NCBI GenBank assembly: GCA_902514225.1
Contig: CABXPN010000006.1
Location: forward strand, 1 to 47,665
DNA length: 47,665 nucleotides
Source: an uncultured Bacteroidota bacterium
GTDB taxonomy: Bacteria; Bacteroidota; Bacteroidia; Flavobacteriales; BACL11
Direction: 5' to 3'
Positions 26,846 to 35,344 of this stretch are shown here, piece after piece. Numbering within the stretch: position 1 is the first letter of the stretch; every line of letters starts with the position of its first letter. The notes below the pieces were generated by a model. That model was not told the DNA's origin. It saw only the letters and a program-made list of their open reading frames with translations, and made no database searches. A program made the translations under genes and the position numbers.

Positions 26846-27836
26846 TAATTTTCTGTTTTTCCCAGTCCCAAGCAGACTGCATCGCTTGTTCTAGAGTTTC
26901 TTTTGCTTCCCAACCTAATTTTTCTTTCACCAAGTTACCGTTAGCATATATTTGTTCAATATCTCCATCACGCCTTGGTCCAATAGTATAATTGATGCTT
27001 AATTGGTTTGTTTGTTCAAAAGCTTTAATAGCATTTAGTACACTGATCCCAATTCCTGTACCTACATTAAAGGCATGTTGCCCCGGATTATTAATTAAAA
27101 AGTCCATAGATTTTACATGTGATTTCGCTAAATCAACTACATGTATATAATCACGGATACACGTACCATCTAGAGTATTGTAATCATCACCAAAAACAGT
27201 AATTTCTTTCCGTTTGCCAATTGCTACTTCTGTAATAATAGGAACCAAGTTACTTGGCTTATCAGCAGAACAATCACCAATTAAAGATGTACTATGAGAA
27301 CCGATAGGATTAAAATACCTAAGAGAAACACTCTGGCAAGCATCTTCCTTTAGCATTTGTTCACAAATCTGTTTTGTTTCTCCATAAGGAGATTCTGCTT
27401 TTTTGAAAGGAGCATTTTCAGTTACGGGTAAAATATCTGGACTGCCATATACTGTGCAGGAGGATGAAAATATAATATTTTCTATATTATTTTTTTTCAT
27501 ACTCTCCAAAATTACTTCTAATGAACCAATATTATTTTTGTAATATTTCTTTGGATTTTGTACTGATTCCTCAACTGATTTATATGCAGCAAAATGAATA
27601 ATCCCTTCAATATTACCTTCTAATTCAAAAATATTATCAATTTCTTTCTGATTTGTACAATCAACATTGTGCCACTTTATATCTTTTCCAAGAATCTCTG
27701 AAATTCCCTTTATGTTTCTTTCTGAAGAATTACAAAGATTATCAATAATAATAGGAGTGAAGCCAGACTTATATAGTTCCACAACAGTATGCGAACCAAT
27801 ATATCCTGCTCCTCCAGTTATTATTATTTTTCTCAT
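26838..27836 (-). CDS. galE: UDP-glucose 4-epimerase
   Basis: A 332-residue extended short-chain dehydrogenase: NAD-binding 'TGGAGYIGSH' (residues 7-16), 'FAAYKSVEESV', catalytic Ser in 'SSSCTVYGS' and the Tyr151-x3-Lys155 pair in 'SPYGETK'. Late 'DGTCIRDYIHVVDLA' and 'RRDGDIEQIYAN' are specific to GalE. It interconverts UDP-glucose and UDP-galactose (or N-acetyl forms), supplying galactose donors. It starts one base after the stop of the M1 peptidase gene and overlaps the next gene by 8 bases, placing sugar-nucleotide supply at the head of the glycan cluster. Confidence 0.95.
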   Translation of the reverse strand: MRKIIITGGAGYIGSHTVVELYKSGFTPIIIDNLCNSSERNIKGISEILGKDIKWHNVDCTNQKEIDNIFELEGNIEGIIHFAAYKSVEESVQNPKKYYKNNIGSLEVILESMKKNNIENIIFSSSCTVYGSPDILPVTENAPFKKAESPYGETKQICEQMLKEDACQSVSLRYFNPIGSHSTSLIGDCSADKPSNLVPIITEVAIGKRKEITVFGDDYNTLDGTCIRDYIHVVDLAKSHVKSMDFLINNPGQHAFNVGTGIGISVLNAIKAFEQTNQLSINYTIGPRRDGDIEQIYANGNLVKEKLGWEAKETLEQAMQSAWDWEKQKINV

Positions 27837-30800
27837 TTAAAATGTTTTTCCGATACCGATTAACCACCTCATTTGTGTGTACTCTTCTTCATATGGAGGT
27901 CTGTTTAAAAACAATGGAAGATCTAATCTAATAATAAGCGGACTTATTGTTTCTAAAGGTCCCCAATTCCTGTGAGTATATATAAATCCGATACCTGCAT
28001 CAGCTCTCAAATTAGAGAATGCATCTAAATAATTTTCACTATTTACTTCTTCAATATTTATAATTCCAGCATCTGCAAAAAGGTAAGTACCGATTCCTGT
28101 TCTGATTAATGAATAAGGTAAATAGGAAGTTACATCTATTTCAGCAGTAAAAGATGCACCTGAAGTACCATAATTAGTGTTTTTAATTAACTCACCATTT
28201 TCATTATATTCAGGAGCTAAATACCCTGTGTATCCTCTCAAATTAAGTCCTCCACCCATTTGATAGCATCCAATTTCATTTGTGAATGCTACATCATCAG
28301 AATTTATAATTCCGTTTGTTCGAGTAAATTTATTTGTTGATAATTCTTCAGGGTTTGCACCAGATAAATATAGTTTGCTTTCGGGAGCCCAATCAGTTCC
28401 TCTTCCTAACTGAAAATAACTTCTGGTATTTACTTTTATTCTTCCGATTTTATTATTGTTTATAGATGTTAAAGAAAGAGAACTATAATCATAATCAGAA
28501 CCTAAAGTAGAACTTTTTAAACTTAAATTTACCTTTCCTTTTCCGTAACTATAATTGTATTTATGTTCTATATCAATATCAATTCTATTATTGAATTTCC
28601 CTTTATTCCAACTGTCATTTACAATGTAATTATCAGAAGAATTTACATTTCGTAGATAAGAAACAGCTGTAAGTTTAATTTTGTTTTTATCTGAGATTCC
28701 AGATTTTGTTAATGAAATAGAATTATTACTAAGACCTGCAATATGACTACTATTTACCTCAACTTTACTATTTAAAGAGATGTTATCAAGATTTGTTTTG
28801 TAGTTAAATCTATATGATAAATCATCATAATCTGAGTAGTTTTCAGTAGTTTGGTCCTGATTAATTCCAGAATTCATCCAAAAAGTAGCGTCAAATACAT
28901 GATGATGATTCATGTACCCACCTTTTAAGTTCATTCCAATTTTCAGCCCATCAGTAGAGTTATACCACATATTAGGTTGATATTTCAACTCATAATTTTT
29001 CCAATCTGGGTATTTCCAAAGATTGTCGTTAAATGTAAAAGTGGTGTTACATTCTGAGGAATTATCTGGCATGTAGGCATCTGCTAATCTTTGAGTAGGA
29101 TCGATAATAACTTCTTTAATTCCTGAAGGAACATTAATTTCAGTAGTGTATGTTGGCTGAATTAAATCCCAAGCATGCCATTTTTCAAGTACTGTTGCAT
29201 CTGTTTCTTTTACAAACCAATGATTTGGGATATGGTAATCATAAGTCTTTCCATCATTAGCGATTACCCTGAAGTCAATTGGCATTTGCATTCTAGATTT
29301 TCTTTCGAAAGTTACCATATTACCTTTTTTCTTTACTGAGTAATCAATGCGTTTGTCAGTATCTAACCACTGGTCAAAAAACCAGTTTAAATCTACCTTT
29401 GTGTACTGAATAATTGCATTTCTGAAATCTTCATTATAAGGATGAGCAATTTTCCATGTTCCAAAATAATGTTTCATTGCATCTAAGAAAAGTTCATCAC
29501 CTAAGACATACTGAAGGTTATAAAGCATGGAAGCAGTTTTATAATAAACATGCCTGTATCCACCTCCATGTTTGAGAGCTCCATTAAATCCGTCAGAATG
29601 AGTTGAAATAACAGGGTCGTTGTATTTAGTTGCATCATTTATGTAAGCAAAATAAACTCTACTATCTATAGCTTTTGTTTCTTCTTTAAATTTTTGTTTG
29701 TATTTTGATTTTGGAGTATTTGAAACCAGATAATCTCCATCAATTTTTATCAGCCCCCAAGCAGTTAGGAATTGTGTAAATCCTTCATCTAATAAAGCTC
29801 TGTAAGTTTCGTTATTACCAACTTGTCCGAAAAACCAATTATGTCCTATTTCATGAACTAAGAGCCCTCTATAACTAGGGTCTTGTCCTCCATCTAAAGT
29901 CATCATTGGATATTCCATTCCTGACCTTGCGTCAGCAACTATCATTTTATGGTAAGTGTATCTTCCGAAATCTTCTGAGAATACTTGTATGCATTTTGCT
30001 GAATATTCTGCAGCATTTTGCCATCTGCTTGCATGAGGCTCCTGAACTAGAGAATAACAAACTTTATCTTCCCACCAAGCTTCTCCAATTCTATATGTTG
30101 GATCTGCAGTAAATCCAAAATCATGAATGTTTTCTGCATGGAACTTCCAAGTTTTTGTTTCACCTCTAGTATATTTAGTAATAACAGAAGGAGTAGAATT
30201 CCAGGTTTTATCTTTAAAATTCGTTATATCTAATTCTTCTCTTAAGTCTTTTGGTAAAACTTCTTCTCTGTTTAATAAAAAACCAGTAGCACCTACTACA
30301 TAGTTAGAAGCAAACGTTAATTCCACATCAAAAGCTCCAAAATCTCCATAAAACTCTTTACCTAAGTGCTGATCTTTTGTCCATCCGAATTTCGCGTCAT
30401 AAACACAAATTCTTGGATACCAATGTACACCATTATAATGTTTGTATCCCCAAGAATTAAATAAATCCATCCTTCTTCTGGTATCTCCTCCATCATCAAA
30501 ATATGATTTAAATTTAATATTAAAGGTAATGCTTTCGTTAGTTTTCAATGTAGATGGGAGGTAAACTTTTAGGATTGTATTGTCTAATTCAGTTTTTACT
30601 TCTTCTCCGTTAACGAGTAGATTTTCAATTATTGTACCAAGTTTTTGAGATTCATATTTTCCGTAATTAGGTGATTTCCCATTTTGTTTTTGTAAATTAT
30701 CATAGTAGGAGTCAGGCTGAAAAGCGTTTTGATATAAATGAAAATATACAACATCTAAATTGTCAGGAGAGTTATTAGTATAAGTTAATTCTTCAGTAGC

Positions 30801-31013
30801 AGAAATGATATCCGTTACTTCATCAATATTTGCTTTTATGTTATAATAAACATCTTGTTGCCAGTAGGCAGCATTAGGCATTTTATTTTTCCAATAGTTA
30901 GGATTATCATAGTTCTGATAAGTATTTGGTTTTGCAAGTGCGTTATAATTATTCTGAGAAAATGCTGAAACAGTAAGTACTAAAAGTAGGATGGTTATTA
31001 GTTTTTTTATCAT
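27837..31013 (-). CDS. M1 family metallopeptidase fused to a predicted outer-membrane barrel
   Basis: A 1058-residue exported protein: signal peptide 1-20 ('FSQ'), M1 N-terminal beta domain (about 45-300), and a gluzincin catalytic domain with zinc site His387-Glu388-x2-His391 and third ligand Glu410 in 'HEIGHNWFFGQ...LLDEGFTQF', plus 'GMEYP' in the place of GAMEN. After residue ~670 the chain changes to a long beta-rich region with alternating residues, 'LNLRGYTGYLAPEY', 'ADAGIGFIYTHRNWGPLETISPLIIRLDLPLF', and a terminal aromatic 'IGIGKTF'. That ending resembles an Omp85/BamA-like barrel. The enzyme may therefore be displayed on the outer membrane. It has its own promoter; galE follows directly. 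Confidence 0.88.
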   Translation of the reverse strand: MIKKLITILLLVLTVSAFSQNNYNALAKPNTYQNYDNPNYWKNKMPNAAYWQQDVYYNIKANIDEVTDIISATEELTYTNNSPDNLDVVYFHLYQNAFQPDSYYDNLQKQNGKSPNYGKYESQKLGTIIENLLVNGEEVKTELDNTILKVYLPSTLKTNESITFNIKFKSYFDDGGDTRRRMDLFNSWGYKHYNGVHWYPRICVYDAKFGWTKDQHLGKEFYGDFGAFDVELTFASNYVVGATGFLLNREEVLPKDLREELDITNFKDKTWNSTPSVITKYTRGETKTWKFHAENIHDFGFTADPTYRIGEAWWEDKVCYSLVQEPHASRWQNAAEYSAKCIQVFSEDFGRYTYHKMIVADARSGMEYPMMTLDGGQDPSYRGLLVHEIGHNWFFGQVGNNETYRALLDEGFTQFLTAWGLIKIDGDYLVSNTPKSKYKQKFKEETKAIDSRVYFAYINDATKYNDPVISTHSDGFNGALKHGGGYRHVYYKTASMLYNLQYVLGDELFLDAMKHYFGTWKIAHPYNEDFRNAIIQYTKVDLNWFFDQWLDTDKRIDYSVKKKGNMVTFERKSRMQMPIDFRVIANDGKTYDYHIPNHWFVKETDATVLEKWHAWDLIQPTYTTEINVPSGIKEVIIDPTQRLADAYMPDNSSECNTTFTFNDNLWKYPDWKNYELKYQPNMWYNSTDGLKIGMNLKGGYMNHHHVFDATFWMNSGINQDQTTENYSDYDDLSYRFNYKTNLDNISLNSKVEVNSSHIAGLSNNSISLTKSGISDKNKIKLTAVSYLRNVNSSDNYIVNDSWNKGKFNNRIDIDIEHKYNYSYGKGKVNLSLKSSTLGSDYDYSSLSLTSINNNKIGRIKVNTRSYFQLGRGTDWAPESKLYLSGANPEELSTNKFTRTNGIINSDDVAFTNEIGCYQMGGGLNLRGYTGYLAPEYNENGELIKNTNYGTSGASFTAEIDVTSYLPYSLIRTGIGTYLFADAGIINIEEVNSENYLDAFSNLRADAGIGFIYTHRNWGPLETISPLIIRLDLPLFLNRPPYEEEYTQMRWLIGIGKTF

Positions 31014-31036
31014 GATTCTTTTTATTTTAATGTTTG

Positions 31037-31044
31037 CGAATTTA
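31037..31044 (-). promoter_or_regulatory. Promoter box of the M1 peptidase gene (TAnnTTCG variant)
   Basis: TAAATTCG on the minus strand lies 23 bases before the ATG at 31013 and overlaps the stop codon of the upstream YihY gene. It is the same variant box as in front of carB, so the peptidase-galE transcript can start separately from nadC-yihY. Confidence 0.45.
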
Positions 31045-31932
31045 CAATTTTTCTTTGTTTTTGGAAGCGTTTAATATACTTGCATTTAATTCGAATCCTG
31101 TAAGTAGAATGATAGCATTAAAATATATCCAAAGAAGTATAATAATTAGAGTTCCTATAGATCCGTAAATCTGGTTATATTGAGAGAAATTATTGATGTA
31201 ATATGAAAATAGCACAGATGTAATTATAATAAATATGGTAGAGAAAATTGTACCGGGTGTAAAAGTTTTCCACTTTTTTCTTTTGGTAGGAGACAGATGA
31301 AATAACAATGAAACACCAAAAAATAACATTAATCCCAATAATATCAATCTTGAAAATGAATACCAATGTAAATTTTCCTGAGAAATAACTTCAATTGGAA
31401 GGAGATGTTCTAGGTATCCTTTTCCGATAATTAATAATGAAATGGTTAAGATTAACATAATTGTTAAAATTAAGGTGATAACAAGCGACAAATATTTTTG
31501 ATAAAGTAAAGATCTACTTTCTCTTATATGAAATGAGGAGTTAAATGCCTCAATTAGAGAATTTACTCCGTTTGTAGCAAAATAAAGAGCTAAAACAAAA
31601 CCTATAGAAAGTAATCCTCCTCTAGGATTATTTACAATATCGTCAATAGTTTTTGTAGTTATTTCGTTAGTTGAAGGAGGTAAAACACTTGCCAAAAGGT
31701 CCATTAAAGTTTCTTGAAACCCCTCAATTGGAATGTAAGGTATAAGAGTGAAAAGAAAAATTATTGCCGGAAAAAAGGCCAAGAAAAAATTAAAAGCTAT
31801 AGAGGAAGCTCTGGTTGTAATTGCTCCTTCCATTAGTCCTTTCCAAAAGAAAATAGTTACATCATAAACACTAAGTCCTTCAAACCCCCAGGGTTTAAAT
31901 TTTTTAGAAATATTTTTTATCAGTGTAAACAT
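31042..31932 (-). CDS. YihY/BrkB family inner-membrane protein
   Basis: A 296-residue protein with about six membrane helices. The family pattern 'GAITTRASSIAFNFFLAFFPAIIFLFTLIPYIP' near residue 40, 'NPRGGLLSIGFVLALYFATNGVNSLIEAFN' near 110 and the late 'GSIGTLIIILLWIYFNAIILLTGFELNA' are all present. The family was once called RNase BN by mistake; its function is unknown, possibly transport. The gene shares one base with the stop/start junction of nadC and is probably translated with it. Confidence 0.9.
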   Translation of the reverse strand: MFTLIKNISKKFKPWGFEGLSVYDVTIFFWKGLMEGAITTRASSIAFNFFLAFFPAIIFLFTLIPYIPIEGFQETLMDLLASVLPPSTNEITTKTIDDIVNNPRGGLLSIGFVLALYFATNGVNSLIEAFNSSFHIRESRSLLYQKYLSLVITLILTIMLILTISLLIIGKGYLEHLLPIEVISQENLHWYSFSRLILLGLMLFFGVSLLFHLSPTKRKKWKTFTPGTIFSTIFIIITSVLFSYYINNFSQYNQIYGSIGTLIIILLWIYFNAIILLTGFELNASILNASKNKEKL

Positions 31933-32774
31933 TAAATAGCTTTTAAACTTAAATCAAAGTTTTTTACCGAATGCGTAAGTGCCCCAACCGAAATAAAATC
32001 TACTCCACATTTTGCATATTCCGCAATTGTTTTTTCTGTTATTCCTCCACTTGATTCTGTTTGACATTTTTTACCGATTATTTCAACTGCTTTTTTGGTG
32101 GTTTCATAATCAAAGTTATCTAGTAGAATTCGTTTTACACCACCTTCTGACAATATCTCGTTTACTTCCTTCAAATTTCTGGCTTCTACTATTATTTCTA
32201 AGTTTTTGTTTCTATTTTTTAAGTATTGTTTCGTTTTCTGGATTGCTTGAGAAATACCTCCTGCAAAGTCAATATGATTGTCTTTTATCATAATCATATC
32301 AAAAAGACCAAATCTGTGATTTAAGCCTCCACCAATTTTTACGGCCCATTTTTCTAATTTTCTGTTAAGTGGAGTAGTTTTTCTAGTATCTAATAATTTG
32401 CAATTTGTAGAGGAGATTAAAGAATTTAAGTAAGTAGTTTTTGTAGCAATTGCACTCATCTGTTGCATGCAATTAAGAGCTAATCTTTCGGCAGTAAGTA
32501 TAGAAATAGAATTTCCTTCTACAATAAAAGCTATGTCCCCAAATTTTACTTTATCTCCATCTTTCAGAAAAGTTTCTACTTTTAAAGTATCATCTACTTT
32601 TCGGAATATCATTTTTGAAAGTTCTATTCCTGCAATTATTCCTTCATCTTTTATTAGCAAATGTGCTCTGTTTGTTGCAGATTTAGGAATACTAGCTAAG
32701 GAAGTATGATCGCCATCTCCTACATCCTCTGAAAGAGAGTCTGTTATAAATTTCTCAAAATCTTTGTCTGTCAT
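31932..32774 (-). CDS. nadC: Nicotinate-nucleotide pyrophosphorylase (carboxylating)
   Basis: A 280-residue enzyme of NAD synthesis that converts quinolinate and PRPP to nicotinate mononucleotide, CO2 and PPi. Diagnostic parts: 'EDVGDGDHTS', 'ILTAERLALNCMQQMSAIATKT', 'LLDTRKTTPLNRKLEKWAVKIGGGLNHRFGLFDMIMIKDNH', 'VEARNLKEV', and 'ESSGGITEKTIAEYAKCGVDFISVGALTHS'. The start is placed at the ATG 32774 ('MTDKDFEKF'). A longer frame begins at 32846 with a hydrophobic stretch, but that would run through the promoter and the start of the divergent rlmH gene. The gene is followed by YihY with a one-base overlap. Confidence 0.95.
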   Translation of the reverse strand: MTDKDFEKFITDSLSEDVGDGDHTSLASIPKSATNRAHLLIKDEGIIAGIELSKMIFRKVDDTLKVETFLKDGDKVKFGDIAFIVEGNSISILTAERLALNCMQQMSAIATKTTYLNSLISSTNCKLLDTRKTTPLNRKLEKWAVKIGGGLNHRFGLFDMIMIKDNHIDFAGGISQAIQKTKQYLKNRNKNLEIIVEARNLKEVNEILSEGGVKRILLDNFDYETTKKAVEIIGKKCQTESSGGITEKTIAEYAKCGVDFISVGALTHSVKNFDLSLKAI

Positions 32775-32798
32775 CAAGATACTAATTGTTAATATTGC

Positions 32799-32806
32799 CA
32801 AAAATA
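32799..32806 (-). promoter_or_regulatory. Promoter box of nadC
   Basis: TATTTTTG (TAnnTTTG) on the minus strand, 24 bases before the ATG at 32774. It lies in the 38-base divergent gap with rlmH and supports the shorter nadC start. Confidence 0.5.
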
Positions 32807-32812
32807 CAAAAA

Positions 32813-33286
32813 ATGAAGATTGTTTTAATAACAATAGGAAAGACATCCGAAAAGTATTTAATTGAGGGAATTTATCAGTATAAAAATAGATTAAAACACT
32901 ATACTAATTTTGAGATTATGGAAATTCCGAATATTAAAAATTCTAAGAATTTATCAGAAGCAGAATTAATGAAAAAGGAAGGTGAATTGATTCTGAAACA
33001 AATACAAAATTCTGATCATTTGGTACTTTTGGACGATAAAGGAAAAGATTTCACTTCTCCTAGATTTGCACAAAAATTACAACAATGGATGCTGAGCGGA
33101 AAAAAGAGAATTGTATTTGTAGTTGGAGGGGCTTACGGATTTTCTGAAGAAATATACAAAAGAGGAAATGAAGAACTTTCTTTATCAAAGATGACATTTT
33201 CTCACCAAATGGTGAGATTATTTTTTGTAGAACAAATTTATAGAGCTTTTACCATCTTAAATAACGAACCTTATCATCACGAATAA
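32813..33286 (+). CDS. rlmH: 23S rRNA (pseudouridine1915-N3)-methyltransferase RlmH
   Basis: A 157-residue SPOUT methyltransferase starting 'MKIVLITIGKTSEKYL'. The knot motifs 'LVLLDDKGKDFTSPRFAQKLQQW', 'IVFVVGGAYGFSEEIYKR' and the C-terminal 'KMTFSHQMVRLFFVEQIYRAFTILNNEPYHHE' are all typical. RlmH methylates pseudouridine 1915 in helix 69 of 23S rRNA. The ATG at 32813 is chosen; an in-frame codon nine residues upstream at 32786 would add a non-homologous tail inside the nadC promoter region. The next gene starts directly after its stop. Confidence 0.95.
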   Translation: MKIVLITIGKTSEKYLIEGIYQYKNRLKHYTNFEIMEIPNIKNSKNLSEAELMKKEGELILKQIQNSDHLVLLDDKGKDFTSPRFAQKLQQWMLSGKKRIVFVVGGAYGFSEEIYKRGNEELSLSKMTFSHQMVRLFFVEQIYRAFTILNNEPYHHE

Positions 33287-33859
33287 ATGAAACTAGTATT
33301 TGCTACCAATAACCCTAACAAATTATCAGAGATTAGAGGTCTAGTTCCTGAGGAAATAGAAATTTTAAGTTTGAAAGACATAAATTGTAATGAGGAATTA
33401 CCTGAAACAAAACCTACTTTGGAGGGAAATGCTTTGCAAAAAGCAAAGTATGTGTTTGATAATTACGGATACAACTGTTTTGCAGATGATACCGGATTAG
33501 AAATAGATGAACTTGGTGGAGAACCGGGAGTTTATTCTGCCAGATATGCTGGGGAAGATTGTAAAGCAGAGGATAATATGAATTTGGTTTTACAGAAATT
33601 AGAAGGAGAAGAGAATAGAATTGCAGAATTTAGGACTGTAATTGTACTTATTATTGATGGAACAGAAACTCTATTTGAAGGAGAATGTAAAGGAGAAATT
33701 ACGAAAACTAAAAGTGGGGTAGAAGGTTTTGGTTACGATCCTATTTTTACTCCAAAAGGATATAAAGTTACATTTGCAGAAATGACAAAAACTGAAAAAG
33801 GAAAAATTAGCCATAGAGGAAAAGCTGTAGAGAAATTAGTTTGTTTTTTGCACCGCTAA
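33287..33859 (+). CDS. rdgB: XTP/dITP pyrophosphatase (RdgB/HAM1 family)
   Basis: A 190-residue housekeeping enzyme that hydrolyses non-canonical purine triphosphates (dITP, XTP) to monophosphates and keeps them out of DNA. Motifs: 'LVFATNNPNKLSEI' at the N-terminus, 'PTLEGNALQKAKY', 'FADDTGLEIDELGGEPGVYSARYAG', 'GFGYDPIFTPKGY' and 'KGKISHRGKAVEKL'. Normal length. It begins at the base after the rlmH stop codon, so the two form a small operon. Confidence 0.95.
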   Translation: MKLVFATNNPNKLSEIRGLVPEEIEILSLKDINCNEELPETKPTLEGNALQKAKYVFDNYGYNCFADDTGLEIDELGGEPGVYSARYAGEDCKAEDNMNLVLQKLEGEENRIAEFRTVIVLIIDGTETLFEGECKGEITKTKSGVEGFGYDPIFTPKGYKVTFAEMTKTEKGKISHRGKAVEKLVCFLHR

Positions 33860-33922
33860 CCAATCTACTAAAACAAACTTAAAAGATTAATTAGATTTTC
33901 TGATTAAAGATAATATAAAGAC

Positions 33923-34249
33923 CTATATGACTAGTAACAAAAGTAAAGCTATCAGGAGAATCATAGCATTTCTAAATAAAAACTTACGTTTCACTTTTTT
34001 AGGGAACCCCATATTACCTACAGTGTAATAATATATTGGAGAAAAAACAACTAAATAGAAAACAAGTGTAGATAGAAAAATTTTTAGAATTTTTAATATC
34101 CATTCCATAATACAATCTGGATTATTCATTTCATAAAAAAGATTTTTCAGAATCTCATTATTAGTATTTTCTTCTAATGGGAAAGAAGCGTAAGTTATAT
34201 TAGTTGATATAATAAGAATCATTATGATAAAAGCAGTCAATTTATTCAT
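33923..34249 (-). CDS. Small secreted/membrane protein, 'ASFPLE' type (paralogue of the upstream gene)
   Basis: A 108-residue protein that I do not recognise beyond its pattern. It starts at ATG 34249 ('MNKLTAFIIMILIIS'), five codons inside the longest frame; this start gives a normal signal peptide and leaves a short gap from the upstream gene. After the signal comes 'YASFPLEENTNNE', nearly the same as 'NASFPVEQSNTE' in the gene just upstream, then one membrane hairpin (about 55-80), a basic 'KKVKRKFLF' turn, and a last helix. The two are probably diverged tandem duplicates. Function unknown. Confidence 0.6.
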   Translation of the reverse strand: MNKLTAFIIMILIISTNITYASFPLEENTNNEILKNLFYEMNNPDCIMEWILKILKIFLSTLVFYLVVFSPIYYYTVGNMGFPKKVKRKFLFRNAMILLIALLLLLVI

Positions 34250-34673
34250 AAAAATCAAATCCATACTTAATAAGAAGCCAAGTTAATATTAATCCAGGAA
34301 TACTTAATAAAATCCCAAATATAGACTGCCACCTTTTTTCTCCTATAAATAAACCCGTTACCCCTGCCATAAATGATAAAACACTATAGATAGAAGCTAA
34401 AATCATTAAGACTTCACCCAATATTTCTTCTGACGACATGTATTTCAATTGAGATCCAATCATTGCATTAAAATACCAGAATACTCCAAAATAAAAGCTA
34501 ATGTTAGCAAAATTATTACAGAACCCGGATTCTGGCTCAAATAGATTATCATCAATTAATTGTTCAGTTAAGGGTAAAACACTAACATCCCTTTCAGTAT
34601 TTGATTGCTCAACTGGAAACGAAGCGTTACTAATCAAAGGGAAAAAAAGTAACAAGAGTAATATTTTATTCAT
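34242..34673 (-). CDS. Small secreted/membrane protein, 'ASFPVE' type
   Basis: A 143-residue protein: signal peptide 'MNKILLLLLFFPLISNA' followed directly by 'SFPVEQSNTERDVS', a hydrophilic stretch with 'EPESGFCNNFANISFYFGVFWYF', and three to four predicted membrane helices (about 55-75, 85-105, 115-137). The signal peptide plus 'SFPVE' motif recurs in many small membrane proteins of Flavobacteriia, and the last helices resemble DUF4190-like mini-membrane proteins, but I assign no function. It has a promoter box 22 bases upstream and ends just before its paralogue. Confidence 0.65.
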   Translation of the reverse strand: MNKILLLLLFFPLISNASFPVEQSNTERDVSVLPLTEQLIDDNLFEPESGFCNNFANISFYFGVFWYFNAMIGSQLKYMSSEEILGEVLMILASIYSVLSFMAGVTGLFIGEKRWQSIFGILLSIPGLILTWLLIKYGFDFYE

Positions 34674-34694
34674 AATCTTAGGTAGTAGTTAAAG

Positions 34695-34702
34695 CAAACT
34701 TA
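34695..34702 (-). promoter_or_regulatory. Promoter box of the 'ASFP' gene pair
   Basis: TAAGTTTG (TAnnTTTG) followed by C on the minus strand, 21 bases upstream of the ATG at 34673. Confidence 0.5.
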
Positions 34703-34756
34703 CAAAAAATATTCAGTAATATAAAGAAAAAAGTCCTGGGTAGCAGGATTACAACC

Positions 34757-34840
34757 CTACAAATCAATTTCTTTTGGTAAAAATTGACCTTACATCACCA
34801 CCATTTTTATAATAACACATATTTATGAGAGATTGGATGA
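34757..34840 (-). pseudogene. Decayed second copy of the coaD 3' end
   Basis: On the minus strand this segment reads, after one frame change, 'NGGDV' then 'QFLPKEIDL' and stop. The intact coaD 582 bases away ends 'NGGDVNQFLPKEVDL' and stop. Nucleotide identity is obvious by eye over about 50 bases (CCACCATTTTTA and AAATTG blocks in the same order) and partly continues into the 'ISH' codons. The copy is frameshifted and has small deletions. It is in direct orientation to coaD and, with it, brackets the orphan gene at 34889. Together with the rest of the 34674-34888 gap I see nothing else coding here. Confidence 0.72.
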
Positions 34841-34888
34841 ATTATTAAATGGATAATATGTAACAAAATAATTTCCCGTTCGTACTTA

Positions 34889-35344
34889 ATGGGTATGAAA
34901 AGAATTTATTTATACATATTTCTCATTAATTTTATATTTAACACTAATGCTTATTCAAATGCTATAGTTGAAAAACCAAATGTGATTTACTCAACTAATT
35001 ATGAGAAATCAAAAAAACTTCTTGTAAGTAAAGATAAGGACTTTTTGATATTTACTGCTTACAACAAAAAAAGCAATGATGTACAAAGTTGTGAATGGAA
35101 ACAAAAGTTAAACCATCAACAAATAAATATTCTCAAAAGATCATTTAAAAATCTAGAAAATAAAGATGTTGTTGAAAATAAGTTATTTAAAATCACAAAT
35201 AAAAAAAATAAAATAGTATTAATATTTAAACGTTCTACTTGTAATGCTGATCATAAGTTATATTATTTTCAGAAAGATTGCAATAAAGAGTTTAAAATCG
35301 TTTTACCTCAATATAAATTCCAAGAAATTATTGAGAATTTATAA
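34889..35344 (+). CDS. Orphan secreted protein of unknown function
   Basis: A 151-residue protein with a signal peptide (about residues 1-22, ending 'NAYSN') and a Lys/Asn-rich mature part with three cysteines ('VQSCEWKQKL', 'RSTCNADHKLYYF', 'KDCNKEFKIVL'). I do not recognise a family. An alternative start two codons downstream (34895) is equally possible. The gene runs opposite to its neighbours and its last six bases overlap the end of coaD. It lies exactly between coaD and a decayed copy of the coaD 3' end, so it may have arrived with an insertion or duplication. Its AT content is even higher than that of the housekeeping genes around it. Confidence 0.55.
   Translation: MGMKRIYLYIFLINFIFNTNAYSNAIVEKPNVIYSTNYEKSKKLLVSKDKDFLIFTAYNKKSNDVQSCEWKQKLNHQQINILKRSFKNLENKDVVENKLFKITNKKNKIVLIFKRSTCNADHKLYYFQKDCNKEFKIVLPQYKFQEIIENL

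Noticed and set aside
32775..32846. Longer nadC start with a hydrophobic N-terminus
   Set aside because: It would cross the divergent promoter gap and the rlmH start; the homologous part begins at 32774.
33860..33922. Small RNA or terminator after the XTP pyrophosphatase gene
   Set aside because: Only weak AT-rich complementarity (AATTAATC-type); no stable stem with a U-tract.
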